A DNA stretch of 64,000 nt from Balanoglossus misakiensis (lineage: Eukaryota; Hemichordata): positions 9,238,001 through 9,302,000 of the forward strand of contig CM082592.2 of assembly GCA_040954595.2 (NCBI GenBank), read 5' to 3'. Of the stretch, positions 36,201 through 46,202 are shown piece by piece. Under the pieces are notes generated by a model. That model was not told the origin of the DNA. It was given only the letters and a program-made list of their open reading frames with translations, and did not search any database. Made by a program: the position numbers and the translations under genes. Within the stretch, counting starts at the first letter, position 1; each line of letters begins with the position of its first letter.

Positions 36201-38576
36201 TCAAAGAGGGGGATCCAATATTACGAAATGAATAAAGATATTAAGACTTTATTGGCTGTAGTACATTTATCGGCTGAAGTGCATTTCTCACCCTTGACCT
36301 TTCGCCCACTGGTAACTCCGCACACGAAATAAGCAGACTGAGCTACTATACTTTAGTGAGTGTAATTGCTTCTTAAAATGCAGCGAATCTCACACGACTT
36401 CATTAAATCCCTCCACTTCACCATTATGTCCCCCTTAGTATGAAATTACTGGTGAACACGCAATTGTGTCGGTTATACAGGTACCATGTGATTCTAATCG
36501 TGAACCAGAATGTGGTATTCTTGGTCTCTCCGGTTTATAAATTAATTGTTCCAGCAACGGAAATTCTGTTCTGGTGTATTATCGAAGGGTGACGTGTACT
36601 TCAACAATGTGTGAGGCAGTGCACCTGTGTGACAATAAAGGAACGTGCACCTCGCACCATATTACATCCTGTATTGTCAATGGTTGAATAGGGATGTGCG
36701 ATAATTATCGAGAATATAGTCAATTACTGCCTGGAGGTGATTTCCGGGATGAGCGCCGAAATCAATAATGTTTGTGTGATTTTCGTCGTTCGCGACCTCG
36801 ATGGCGTGCATCTGACATAGTGCCTTTGGTTTGCTTTTGGTTTGGTTATTACTAAGGTTGTATTAGGTTGCGTTCAGTTAAGTTATCTCTGGTTAGGTTT
36901 CTTCTAGTTTTAGCTTTCTCTGGAGTCGATTTCAATAGGACGTCCCAGCGTCTTACAAAAGGCATAAATTTTAATACAGCCAACGCAACTCTCTTAAAAA
37001 AACGATAGTTCTGCTGAAGTGTTAGCGACGTGTGGCGTGAAAGCGATAATTATTTATATCTACGAATGCGCTAGCACTAGAATTGGGAACGAAGTCAAGA
37101 ACACCTTGCGTGAAGATTCCTCCCGTTGTCTCCCCTTCGTGACGTTCTCATTCTGCAGAAGCAGTTGATCGGTAGCATTTAATAAATGATTTACTGATAA
37201 ACAACCTATGGAGGTATCTGTTTCCAGTGATGACTTACACACTGAGCCAAATATAGTGCTTCCTGTATTGCACATCGCGGGGCTATTTAAGGACACTGCG
37301 CTGGTGTCTTGCGTGTTGAGGCATGAAACAAACAGTCGCTCAAGTAATTGTGTTTTTCAGCCACGTCTCAATTCGTCAACACCGGAGCTTTGGTGCGATT
37401 CAATATGCAGTCTCTCAGTTCGTTTGCATTTTTTTTCTGATAAACATAAGCAAGGTTGAGAGGGACTTTCATCGGTCACGTGATCATGTTCGCACGACAA
37501 TTTGTCCGGCGTCGATTGAACGACACTAGACCTTTGACCTTATAATGTTCGGGCATGGCGCATAAAGTAAAAGGTCAGTCAGCGAAAAGGGAAGTTTACC
37601 ACACCTGCTGGTTGTACGGAATTCCATCAAGTAGGCATAATATCTGATAATCACATAAACTTAACGAAGTTCAGGAAATCTCATTATAGAAAATCCTCTT
37701 ATTTGTAACAACCAGAGGCACTTGTACTTACATTTTTCGAATATTTGCACCACTTTGATCTGGTTTACAGTTTACAATCTCTCTCTCTCTCACTATGTGG
37801 GTGTGTTTCTCTCCCTCCCTCTCCCTTTCACCCTCCCTTCCCCTCTCTCTGATGTGTTCTGACGATACAATACGAATTCGTCATTTTCGCAATCAGTCAT
37901 GCAACACCTCAAGCGATAGACATATCTCCCAGCGAGAATCTCGTGGGCATTTCAAGTCATAACGATATGCCAGAATATCAATGTTGCCGACGTGATTCTG
38001 TTGTCAATATATATATTTGTGCAACTCGAGGGCCCCACAATGCAGACGGTCCTGCTGTCCCAGAAAATAGTTTGCAGAATGCCCGTTTACGCAAACAGCC
38101 TTGTCCAAAACAAATTATACGCAGGGCGTTGAACAGTCTTTATTAACGCTTCAAGTGAACAGTGATTACAAGTTGGGTGGGGGTATTCAAAGTCTGCTCT
38201 TATTTGCCAAGCAAATCCGCGCAAAGGTTGTTGCGACTTTTGCTGGCAAACCGATCGCTCGCGGCAACGATGTCCGTTTATTGCTATTTGGCGTGACGTA
38301 ACTGGGGATGGTGTGCACCTGTGCACGCGCTAATCACCCAGAAGGTCATACTGAATTGAATGAAGGGGATAATTATACCGCGGATACAACAGCCTGACGC
38401 TGGACGCACACACTGTCTGCTACATGCATTTATGACATACTGGATTAGATAACACTGAGAGGCCTTTACTTACCTACTCTCACGACTGTTACTGGTGTCT
38501 GCAAACTGCCGACAAGGACCAGTGACGACAGATATTCTTGTAAAATCACTAAACAGACTATATAATACAGGTCCAT
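8445..38576 (-). CDS. GRID: Delta-type (GRID-like) ionotropic glutamate receptor, complete, 14 coding exons
   Basis: Joined coding exons run 38576-38474, 34241-34086, 19109-18852, 18374-18175, 17926-17873, 15714-15472, 14666-14496, 14218-14102, 13988-13893, 12977-12786, 12628-12295, 9859-9382, 9150-8901 and 8459-8445. All introns are GT/AG, codon phases agree at every joint, and the product is 888 residues. Layout: signal peptide 1 to about 24, ATD about 30-440, S1 about 455-570, M1 about 583-602, pore loop 629-642, M3 about 654-677, S2 about 680-830, M4 about 844-864, tail 865-888. Delta-like marks are ALVSSTGC (97-104), HWIV followed by ISDEEL and VVRQ, KPWASGR, FLWDA, and a C-terminal Thr-Ser-hydrophobic end. 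The family forms postsynaptic membrane tetramers; vertebrate members bind D-serine/glycine and, through the ATD, cerebellins. A related non-vertebrate AKDF (AMPA/kainate/delta/phi) subfamily such as phi is the main alternative. UTRs and promoter were not resolved. Confidence 0.92.
8901..9150 (-). CDS. GRID: Receptor exon 13: end of S2, M4 and juxtamembrane tail
   Basis: Residues 801-884. It reads [18 protein letters not shown] (vertebrate ILELQ..GDLD.LKQKWW), then Cys825, which should pair with Cys770, then M4 ([21 protein letters not shown]), and ends in a basic stretch [11 protein letters not shown]. The acceptor is TTTTCCCCCAAG. The donor AAAG-GTGTGT is the best GT after M4, chosen because it gives phase 0 to the next exon. 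Reading on without splicing would add about 50 residues of poor quality before a stop. Confidence 0.88.
9199..9274. repeat. (ATC)n microsatellite with GTC head
   Basis: About four GTC units are followed by some 21 ATC units. It fills roughly a third of the 231-bp receptor intron 12 and reads as a run of histidine codons in one plus-strand frame, which is an artefact. Confidence 0.95.
9382..9859 (-). CDS. GRID: Receptor exon 12: M3 gate and most of S2
   Basis: Residues 642-800 plus two bases of His801. M3 contains TYTANLAAF (669-677), the gate motif, with Thr in place of the usual first Ser. S2 includes [13 protein letters not shown] (701-713), DYAFLWDA with Trp757 and Asp758, Cys770, and LKGYGIAAP. 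Trp-Asp at this place is typical of delta and GluN1 subunits; glutamate binders have Glu. The acceptor is CTATTCTCTTTTCAG and the donor GTAAGT; phase 1 in, phase 2 out. Confidence 0.97.
9860..12294. other. Receptor intron 11 (2.4 kb)
   Basis: It separates the pore loop (MQQ) from the M3 exon and splits the Gly642 codon. Nothing coding was recognised; AT-rich sequence with short T and A runs. Confidence 0.8.
12295..12628 (-). CDS. GRID: Receptor exon 11: end of S1, M1 and pore loop
   Basis: Residues 531-641 and the first base of 642. [26 protein letters not shown] carries the ligand Arg545. The AMPA Pro and Thr contacts are here Gly538 and Ile540. A basic stretch (RKPRKRK) precedes M1 (about 583-602). 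The M1-pore linker is rich in Ser, Asp and His. The pore loop [11 protein letters not shown] places Gln640 at the Q/R site. The acceptor is TATGTCTTCCAG and the donor GTAAGT, phase 1. Confidence 0.95.
12786..12977 (-). CDS. GRID: Receptor exon 10: ligand-binding segment S1
   Basis: Residues 467-530. It contains EAPFVM (vertebrate EEPFVM), [20 protein letters not shown] and PDGKYG with Tyr511 (AMPA Tyr450 position), then [14 protein letters not shown] chose the acceptor CAG before GAAGCT because it recreates TIVTIVEAPFVM across the joint. An acceptor 30 bp upstream would add ten residues ([10 protein letters not shown]) that do not fit the family. The pyrimidine tract is poor, so that alternative remains possible. 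The donor is GTATGT, phase 0. Confidence 0.9.
12978..13892. other. Receptor intron 9 (0.9 kb)
   Basis: It lies between the two halves of the first S1 strand and contains the 15-bp poly-C tract. No other feature was recognised. Confidence 0.8.
13760..13774. repeat. Poly-C tract, 15 bp
   Basis: An uninterrupted C run in receptor intron 9, about 120 bp beyond the exon 9 donor on the transcribed (minus) strand, where it is poly-G. Confidence 0.95.
13893..13988 (-). CDS. GRID: Receptor exon 9: end of ATD and linker to S1
   Basis: Residues 435-466. It starts [10 protein letters not shown], the family IGTWD strand, and ends RNFTIVTIV, the first S1 strand (vertebrate LRVVTVL). Asn459 is in a sequon. 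The acceptor is TTGTTTTCAG and the donor GTATGT; 32 whole codons. It is too short to stand out as a free-standing reading frame and was found by its fit between exons 8 and 10. Confidence 0.9.
14102..14218 (-). CDS. GRID: Receptor exon 8: ATD GxxGRISF strand
   Basis: Residues 396-434. [15 protein letters not shown] matches the conserved iGluR stretch G-L-T-G-x-I-x-F. Asn408 is in a sequon (NGT). The acceptor is CCTCCTTTCAG and the donor GTAGGG; 39 whole codons, phase 0 at both ends. Confidence 0.92.
14496..14666 (-). CDS. GRID: Receptor exon 7: ATD segment with LYDAIRV and KPWASGR
   Basis: Residues 339-395. It encodes [16 protein letters not shown], matching the YLYDSVL helix of delta receptors, a cysteine at 374, and [15 protein letters not shown], matching KPWNGGRS. 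Asn358 is in a sequon. The acceptor is TTTTTTGTTCTCAG and the donor GTATCG; 57 whole codons. The intron just upstream of its acceptor carries one arm of a diverged inverted repeat. Confidence 0.93.
14682..15085. repeat. Diverged inverted repeat in receptor intron 6
   Basis: The left arm, about 14682-14790, and right arm, about 14990-15085, are reverse complements with scattered differences. The best block reads TAACATTTAGATCAACAT in the right arm, and a second shared block is CCAGATGGGAACGA. The loop is about 200 bp. The left arm ends within about 25 bp of the exon 7 acceptor. Confidence 0.7.
15127..15326. mobile_element. 200-bp MITE-like element with 26-bp terminal inverted repeats
   Basis: The ends read TACTGTAAAACACTTT then TTTTCGCGA; the two 26-bp ends are reverse complements with one mismatch. 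The interior is full of TTTTCGCG and CGCGAAAA segments. If the outer TA is the target duplication, this fits a Tc1/mariner-derived MITE; that class is an inference. It sits in receptor intron 6. Confidence 0.8.
15472..15714 (-). CDS. GRID: Receptor exon 6: ATD with VVRQ motif and four sequons
   Basis: Residues 258-338. It starts [10 protein letters not shown] and includes IIAVVRQQ, the counterpart of EISDPEI and TVVRQ in delta receptors and a strong reason to choose delta over kainate. Sequons occur at Asn268, Asn284, Asn307 and Asn320, so this face of the ATD is probably heavily glycosylated. The acceptor is TTGGGTTTCAG and the donor GTAAGT; 81 whole codons, phase 0 at both ends. Confidence 0.93.
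15715..17872. other. Receptor intron 5 (2.2 kb)
   Basis: I searched for a missing ATD exon here and found none; exon 5 and exon 6 join directly in the family order. A perfect CRE-like TGACGTCA lies near 16297. Confidence 0.7.
17873..17926 (-). CDS. GRID: Receptor exon 5: 54-bp exon with HHWIV motif
   Basis: Residues 240-257, [18 protein letters not shown]. It matches the ATD strand that reads CHWI in vertebrate delta subunits and YHYIF in kainate subunits. The acceptor has a good pyrimidine tract (TTTTTTCCCCTACAG) and the donor is GTAATA; both sides are phase 0. It joins directly to exon 6 (DISDEEL), matching the family order HWI..EISD, so no exon is missing between them. Confidence 0.92.
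18175..18374 (-). CDS. GRID: Receptor exon 4: ATD middle segment
   Basis: Residues 173-239. The exon starts by completing Ala173 and encodes [15 protein letters not shown], the counterpart of the helix after FYDSE in delta receptors. It continues through [19 protein letters not shown] and ends with SSILLLQQ, the buried strand and helix before the second ATD lobe contact. The acceptor is ACATTTCAG and the donor GTGGGT, phase 0. Confidence 0.92.
18852..19109 (-). CDS. GRID: Receptor exon 3: ATD core with ALVSSTGC
   Basis: Residues 87-173. The exon contains [11 protein letters not shown] (94-104), DGLNIPH and [12 protein letters not shown], matching delta-receptor ALVSSIGC, IPH and KFIIFYDSE. 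Asn94 is in a glycosylation sequon. The acceptor is TTTTTTTTCTTTCAG and the donor GTGAGT; both ends are phase 1, and 258 bp fits exactly. Confidence 0.95.
22692..22713. repeat. (AAAC)n short microsatellite
   Basis: Five perfect AAAC units in receptor intron 2. Confidence 0.9.
23031..23061. repeat. (TTCC)n microsatellite
   Basis: Seven to eight perfect TTCC units in receptor intron 2. Confidence 0.95.
24904..24922. repeat. Poly-C tract, 19 bp
   Basis: An uninterrupted C run in receptor intron 2. Other C or G runs occur at 8865-8875, 13760-13774, 39205-39226 and 58747-58757. Confidence 0.95.
31843..31880. repeat. TC/TG-rich microsatellite
   Basis: CTCTCTCTTTGTCTCTCTCT with CTGTCTC variants, in receptor intron 2. 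Confidence 0.8.
34086..34241 (-). CDS. GRID: Receptor exon 2: ATD amino-terminal segment
   Basis: Residues 35-87. A strong acceptor (TTGTTTCTTTCAG) is followed by [13 protein letters not shown], then a helix ending INEKDDIL and the segment FQAVQT. Known GRID1 reads FQAVQEAC at this place. The split codon G+TA joins exon 3 as Val87-Cys88, giving FQAVQTVCSL, so both the phase-1 joint and the homology agree across a 15-kb intron. The donor is GTAAGG. Confidence 0.9.
34886..35014. repeat. (CATA)n tetranucleotide microsatellite, interrupted
   Basis: Repeated CATA units are interrupted by CGTATGTACGTACATACGTA and by CATT and CATG variants. The interruption is itself nearly palindromic. It lies in receptor intron 1. 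Confidence 0.95.
37777..37852. repeat. Degenerate TC-rich tract
   Basis: TC dinucleotides and CCCT units are broken by CACTATGTGGGTGTG. It lies in receptor intron 1. Confidence 0.8.
38474..38576 (-). CDS. GRID: Receptor exon 1: start codon and signal peptide
   Basis: This exon encodes residues 1-34 plus the first base of codon 35. It begins [16 protein letters not shown], a hydrophobic signal peptide, and ends in VVRVG, matching the first ATD strand of delta receptors (HIGAIF). The ATG sits in a strong context (GCC before, G after), and an in-frame TGA lies six codons upstream, so this start is well supported. The donor is GTAAGT, phase 1. An upstream out-of-frame ATG overlaps that TGA. The 5' UTR extends to higher coordinates but its end cannot be seen. 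Confidence 0.85.
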
Positions 38577-39204
38577 GGCTACAATAGTGCTTCATAAGTC
38601 GTCCAATTTGAGGGAAGCTCAATATTTTCCCGGAATGGTGCAAACCTATCGGTCGGGTGGTACAGAGCAGAGTCGACACACAAGTACGACTACCGTCGAC
38701 GACAATCTGTGCGCGTGCTAGTCAGTCCCAATATCGACATCACAACCCGGTGACCCGGTGGAAATCTGGAAAGAGTAAATTAAACAGTTCATTGCGAATG
38801 GTATATAGTTACCCGAGTTATGGTATTTTTTTCATTTAGTTCCAACAGAGACAGCAATCACTGACCGATGAAGCTACTGTACCGGGGTGCACCTACAGTG
38901 TGCTGGTGGCAACAGTGTTTGCCACAGGCATATACGCGCTATGTGTGTTGACGAATTTAACTTTCCGAGACAGTGCGTACGATCGGAGGAGAACGGCTAC
39001 GCATGCGCGAATATCTGCACATTAAACTTCCAGGAGAAAAAAAAAATAACAAAAGTATTCAGCTCACTGCACATCGCCGGGTATGTGATAAAGTGACTCT
39101 CCCTCTCGTCGAACAGGTCGACCCAGTTTCCAGAAACTTTGTGACGAGCGCCCCCAAGTTATATACCTGATCGCCCACCTGAAATATTGTAGCAGCTCTC
39201 CGAA

Positions 39205-39226
39205 GGGGGGGGGGGGGGGTGGGGGG
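39205..39226. repeat. Poly-G tract with one T
   Basis: Fifteen G, one T, six G. It is likely length-variable. Confidence 0.95.
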
Positions 39227-41552
39227 ACGAGCATGTAGGTAGTGCACACCACGGTGATGAGCAATATTACTCCGTCTCAAATATCTCATCCACTCAGAGC
39301 TCGGAGCGCAGGCCTAGCTTGCGATAGCATACCACGACATGACAATGAAAGAAGTCGATATTCTCACCGGGGATTAGGGCTAATTGCAATCGACAATGTA
39401 CGGATGCTGCCTATCTCCTGTACGAATGAAGCTCTCCCGGGAACACACAAAGCTTTCGATAGAGATATCTGTCGCTGAACAGACGGCCTCGATTCGAAGA
39501 AAAAAAAACGATGTTCGACCACGGGGGGATTCCTTAAAGCATACCGTATTGATTATTCAAAGTCGTCTTCTGTCTTTCTGCACAGAGTGCAGCTCGACTG
39601 TCTGTGGTTTCTGCGTCGCTGTGCATTAGTGCCAGTCTGTGTTATGAGCGGATACTTGTTATACATGTGCCATTTGCATTTCCTTTGTCAATGAATGAAT
39701 GAATGCATCATCAAATCCGCAAAAACAGCAAACTTAGTGTTTGCAGTATTTTTGTTCTGTGTATATCAACCAGTATTTCTGCTCCCTGTACCATGCTAGT
39801 GTCAAAATATCAAACATACCATTTACGAGACTTTTGAGGTTTTTGAGCCTTTCCTTCACGTTTTTTTTTCTCTCTCTCTCTTATTCTAGGTCTGACAGCG
39901 TCAAGACAGTTGATCAAGAATGAGAGAGGAGCGCCCATAGCAAGGTTCTCAGGGAGAGCGTGACTTTAGCGTGACGTCTACGAATCTGTTTTTGTCGATA
40001 TCTGGGTCTTCATCAATGGAATTCCATGGCAACCAGACGTATGTTTTGTCAAGAGGTAGGATTACAGCAAAATTCTGATTTGTGTTTGCAAATGATGATG
40101 TTCGAGTTCTGTATGTGGCGCCGATAATTTAACTTGAAGATTCACCACAAATGCGACGATTTGGCTCCTTACTGGTAAATTTGACCAAAAGTCGCAGACT
40201 TTCCTACGGCTGCTAATTGCATATGGAGTTCGGTCCAATCGTTTCAAGGTGAAAGGTCGCAGAAAATATGGTCTATCTCTCTCTTAATCAATCGCTAACC
40301 GCACGCCGATTGGTTTGATTGAATTAAGCGTGGAAGGCTGGATTTTCCGTCGCGCTTTTCGCCTACTCAATTAATCTTTCGAAGTGCATGTAACTTCTAC
40401 AAAGAAGTGATAGGACAATTAACTTCGTATCTATGCAAGATGTTAGGTGGAGAGCCTGGCATGCAGCTGTCAGAGGCTAGCGTCAAAAAAAGACTCAGTG
40501 TGTGTCATTCTCTGCGAAACGACATTTATCGCGCGAGCGTGCCATCGTTTATTCTTTGGCTTACAGCGAGTGAGTATTCCATGGAGTTTGTCCGCTAATG
40601 CGTTTCTAGAACGCTCAATAGTCGATGGAATGCGCGGAATGTGACCAAAAAGGGGTACGCGTGCGTGAACTGTGAGTATTAGACTGTTAGTGTGGAGTGG
40701 ATTAGAAGTGGGTACACTGAGAATTGAACAGCGAGACTTTTACATCCGAACACTTGACTCGCACTTACATCATGTTGACATTATGTCACAGGCTGCGTTA
40801 TTCGACCATCTTGATAATGGAAAGTCGTAGAGTCTCCGGGGGTGCGGTGAGACAGGGTCATGCATAAGAGTTGGTGGGCAAGCCAGTCCGTGATGATGAC
40901 ACTTGCGGACTGAATATGATAACAGTGTGACAACCAAAATACAAAAAAAAGATCATCGCGTAGCAAGCCACAAAAGGAGGGCAACGACGCAAATCCATCT
41001 GGACTAATAAGATCTGTGAGGATTTTTATAGTGAAGTGGTTGTGAACGGGTGAAGGGCTTAATAATTAGAATAATAAGATTCCACAGCTGCTGACGCTGA
41101 AGTAACTTATTGACTTCAAGATCTGATCAGTACTTTCTCCTCGTTGAAGCGGTTCTTCGGTAACTGCAGGCGTTTGGTTAAATCGCCGTTGACCGAGTGA
41201 TTTGGTTATCTTTGTCTGTCGGTCGGACTTAGATAAAATAGCGCCCTCATAAGAATAACGTAAACGACAAAGTGAAGTCCAACCGCTGGACACCCCCCTC
41301 CCTACTCGCTATTCTGACCGTATATTAAATTCCTGACTGAGCAGGTGGTTTTTCTCTGGTGGTTTTGTAAAAGAAAAAGGGTTGTGTGGGTCGATTAAAA
41401 CAATTACCGGCCAAGCGTCTGAACCAAACAATGCTGGGGTCATTTTTGTTTGTCATTAACATTTGACACTCCATTAAACAAAACACCGGAGAGAGCCCTA
41501 ACTGTAACTGTACTTAAAAACTGCACCGTGAGAGAGATAGACAGACAGAAAA

Positions 41553-41620
41553 TACAGTGCAGTACAGTACAGTACAGTACAGTACAGTACAGTACAGTAC
41601 AGTACAGTACAGTACAGTAA
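41553..41620. repeat. (ACAGT)n pentanucleotide microsatellite
   Basis: About 12 nearly perfect copies of ACAGT. On the minus strand this reads as repeated Val-Leu-Tyr-Cys-Thr, which accounts for two open frames that are not genes. Confidence 0.95.
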
Positions 41621-44600
41621 AGCAAAGCATTACAAGACAAGTCACTGAGAAAATAAGAAAGACACATAACACAAGAAAGGCAGTCGTGTAAACAGAAATA
41701 CTGAAAAAGACATGTACATGCATGCAGTAGAATTGATGGATAGACTGCTCAAAATGTATCAAGAGATTTCAATATATAGTTCGGACACGATGATTGATTG
41801 CACTGAACTGCAGGTCCTTTCATGTTCAGTCAAACGCTTCTGTTTATCAAGATTCTCTCAGTCCCCTGCCCCCTAGGCGAGTAACTTCAGTAAGGGTGAA
41901 TTCTGACTATAATGCCTGGCTAGCTCTTTTATTCAAAATTTTATCTGGCTGTCTTTGTGCGCGAGCTGATTGCCGTGCGCAAGTGCTCAACAATTCCGTT
42001 GTCACCCATGGAAACAAATGCGCTTGCTGCACACTTGACGATCATCCATACAAATTTTCACGCTTACAAAGTACATTACGACCCCATGCAAAAGCCGTGC
42101 ACGATACTCCCTCCAATTCTGTAAAACCAAAATGACGATATTCTGAATTGTTCACCAACCAAACATCGTTACAATTCTAGTGACCAGCACAGATATTAGC
42201 GAATTAGCAGTCAAATACTTTTCACTCGAGAAGCGAATATTCGCTCAAACGAATCCGCGATGTGTGGGTACAGAATTGGAGGGAGTGCCCACAGTTGAAC
42301 AGAAAACAATGATATTCAACTGTATATGCGCTCAGTATTGCTTCCTTAAAACTCTCACTTTCGGAAACGCAGTCGACATTGATTCATTTTCAATAGTGCA
42401 AGGTTAAACATTCTGATAAATGGCTATGATGTATCAGTACAATATTTGCAATATGCGAACAAACACTGTTTGCAGTGGCGCACAAATTTATAGCTGGGTA
42501 CTAAATGGCTCGTAAACTTTACGACCTGTTTTCTGAAGAGTCCCTGTATTTATAGCTTTTTACTCAAGAGGTCATCAAATAGCATCTGGTCGTCGACGGA
42601 TTGGACGCTGAGCTAATTTGCAAATAAATATGCGAATATGTCCCCCTAATTGACAATAGAACAAGTTCACTTAAACCCTTTTACAGCTATCGCACGGTCC
42701 ACACAGGGGCAGCACGCTCATTTCGTGGATTCGTAAGTATCAGACACATTGCGTAGTCCGTATGCAGTCAATACGGAAAGTATTTTAAAGTAAACAAAGC
42801 CTGGTGGTATAATAATACAGGCAGGAGAGAAATGTTTCATACAAAATTAATCGATGTCATAAAATACATTGGCAGACCACCACTAGTACTTTTTCCCTTT
42901 TTTGTGAGTCTGACGGTTAAAATTATTGCATCTTTTGTGTTTGTGCCGCTGTAATGTGTCACGTATGATGGATTCTTCCATTATCAAATTCGACTCGGAA
43001 AGAACGATGTTCTCCTAAAAAACATATTGGTTTTGCACCCTGAAATCCCCGAAGCGATGTGACGTCATAGAACTGACTACTCACGTAACAGAGGCAGACT
43101 GAACTGTGAAAAATAAAATGTGGGTCACGGTGATGACCCGTAACGTTGAAATATTATCACGAGAAGAAGAAGGCGTGATCGAACAGAGCCTACACTTCTC
43201 AAAGATACTTTAAGGGTGACGATCGTCTTATGCACATGTGTCAAACCAGAGACTCTGGTTACAAAAAATTATACAGTCAATTCCATAAGGCAGTGTGCTG
43301 TCCTGACAACAGACAAGATGGCGGCGCCCATAGTCTGTTTCGCTTTGCCGTCATATCCTATATCTTGGGGGGATCTGGGCCAGGAGACACTGCCTTGCGC
43401 CAACTTAAAAGAAATAAAATTGATCAATGATGCTGACGTCACACGAGAAAGTAAATTACTCGTAAGTGGTAACTGTCTGGCAAGATATTCTACAGTTTAT
43501 CAGCAAATCCTTCCAAATGCTCTGGAAATTACAATATGTTCAGTGGACGTGGTCTGCGTTAAATTTTCCTTCTCTCATCTAGGAAATTCTAAAAATAACC
43601 TTTTTACTTTGTATCTCATGGTCCACCCGATCCTAATTTTCAGTTCCGACATGAAATGAATAATGCCCTAGGTTAAATCATTCTGAATATTTGATCAGCA
43701 TGGATATCTACGTTTTTATAGTTGAGGTGAAAGCAGTTCGCGGCTTTTTGAACATCAGCGCTGTGTACTTAATACATTGCATAGTACGTACGCCAGACGA
43801 TATACTTGTAAATATAGACCGATAATTTGTGAACTTTTTTATGGCGTTCTGGAATGGATCACATTATGCTCGGTGGTTTAATTGACGAGTACAGTCATTA
43901 GAATGGATTTTTTTGCGCCAGAATTAGGCTCTAAAAGCAGCGTGGGTGAATCGATTAGTAGGTAAAGTGGTGTTTGCCCTCGCCGTAATTGAAATCTATA
44001 TTCGATTCCACTACTTTCGGCAGCTGAGATAGCATCGCTGAAAACAATATTTCATATGAAGGTTTGTGAACTGACATGATCACTATAGTCTAGTGCCAGT
44101 TTGAAATCTGAGCATTTCCTATTCAAGTTCAAAGGAAAGTTCCAAAGTCACAGTTATTTTTTTTAATGGCAAGGGTCATAAATATGCGCCTCCAACAGTG
44201 CCAAAAGCATTGTTATACATGAATGGCTTCCTATTAAACAAATGTTATCAAATTACACCAATTTCCACACAATTGTTCAACACATCAGCATAATTAAAAA
44301 CAATGAACGAAACATATTATGGACGTAAGTACGTACAAACATGCTTCTATGCATGGAAACATGCACACATACATTATGCATAACACATGTGTGCGTTTAG
44401 AGCTTCACAACCCGACCCCTGGTGTCAGGGAAATGACGAACACGGGTGGCAAGTCTTATATTGTCTTTATTGAGGAAAAATGAAAGCATTTTAGGAATCC
44501 TTCCCCACTGTTGCTTTATTTCGGTAATGTTTGAAATATGAATTACCCAACCAGTGCGGATATTGCAAAAAGAGTTAGTAATTACAAAATACAGATTTGA

Positions 44601-44906
44601 AATATTAGCTTATGCAGGGATGTGTCGCTGCAGTTATAGATAGGAAACTACTAAGCAAAGGACTATACACATGTTCACTTGTATGCTGCAATTCTTCAAC
44701 CCACGCATCAGCAACTCACTTCATTTAGTAGATGACAGCCTATGGATATTCCCAACTCATTCTTGAGAGCTATAGCCAGGGCTTACAAGCTGAGTCTGGC
44801 AAAATCATCCTGTTAATGGCTGTCTCCTTCAGGTAGTAGGCACCAAGAGTATTAGAATCTTTCTTTCAGAGTTCAGTTCCTGAATCATGGAAACCGGCGC
44901 TGTCTA

Positions 44907-44930
44907 GCGGCAAGTGGTACCACTTGCCGC
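44907..44930. repeat. Perfect 24-bp palindrome
   Basis: The half-site is GCGGCAAGTGGT and the second half is its exact reverse complement, with no spacer. CTGTCT words flank it on both sides (44900-44905 and about 44935-44940). No gene is near. Confidence 0.95.
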
Positions 44931-46202
44931 AAAACTGTCTGAGAACTGCTAGCTGTGGCTGGGTTTAAGCTAGCATGTAATCATTGTAATATGCAATACG
45001 TTCTATTGAAATGAAAGTATGGGAGATAATTGAGTTTGCGAAATCTTTATGGAGTATTAATGCAGCTCGGATCGCAATACGAATCTCTGCATGAAACAGG
45101 TGGTAAAAGCCCAGATGAAACAGTAGTTCTGTTATAAATGTCTATTCAATTCAATTATAATATAACGCACGGCCTTGAGAACGGATAGAAAGTACAACTT
45201 ACTTCCATCACTGTAAATCTCAACAGCATACTAAAATAAGATTACAGAGTTATCTGCATCAATTAAGGCACGATAGGAAATAAAGACAAAATTGACAAGA
45301 CTGGGTCCATATTTAATGAACATCATTCATGACTATTTGCTTTGAAAGAGATGAACTTTTGTATGCTGTGATTTTAGGAGACTTTTTTTTACTTGTCACA
45401 TTGGAAACTATATTGAAGCAAAGAATATCCCGCCTGAGTCGTAGAAATGAAACCGAGCCTGTATTACCGTGAACTTAACGAATAGTCATTATTTTTCCGA
45501 TTCACCATGAAGAGATCCATATGTCGGCTAGCTACTTAGACATTGACCTTTTCAAACGACGTTCATCTCAACACCTTTTAGCATTTTATCAAATGACTAG
45601 TCTTCTCGACTCGCAAAAAGACGCGAGCACAGCAGCGTTTCCATGACAATGCTTCTTGTGTTAGGAGAAAGCTATCATTAAAGCTCGCATACAGCTCTAA
45701 CTTCCATCAGAATTCTTGCAATGGTCTTGAGAACTGGCTGAAAGCATGTGTCGTGCTGCTCATAGCGAACGGGGTTAGAAAGCGGGGCAAGTGCGCGCTT
45801 TATCAATTCAGTTCACATGGTCTCGATAATATCTCTCTTGTATTTGGTTAGACAAATAGGATTCGGTAATGTGGACAATCGCCCCAGACTAATTGGTCAT
45901 TATTTCACGCTGCCGCTCATCCATCAATTTTTTTCCGGCTAAGCGCCTGGCGTTAGAGCGATTTCCAATTTCCTCGACCGTATGAAACGGTGCGCATGCG
46001 CACTGCAAATTGCTTCATGCAAAAGCTATTTTGGAGTGTCCACTCGGAGAATGCTTAGTGGATACGCGCTCATTGATCACATTCTTCAGATCTCTTTTGA
46101 AACATGATTATTTGGAGTGAATTCTGAGAGGCCGGTTGCCGGCTGTCAGAAGAGAATTGTGAAAGAGAACGACATCCTTGGAGAAGAATATGTGTGCCGT
46201 AG

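Larger units (their letters stand above)
34242..38473. other. Receptor intron 1 (4.2 kb)
   Basis: It separates the signal peptide from the ATD and contains the CATA microsatellite and a TC-rich tract. No coding segment was recognised. Confidence 0.8.

Noticed and set aside
41440-41762. Frames rich in Val-Leu-Tyr-Cys-Thr repeats
   Set aside because: Direct translation of the ACAGT microsatellite.
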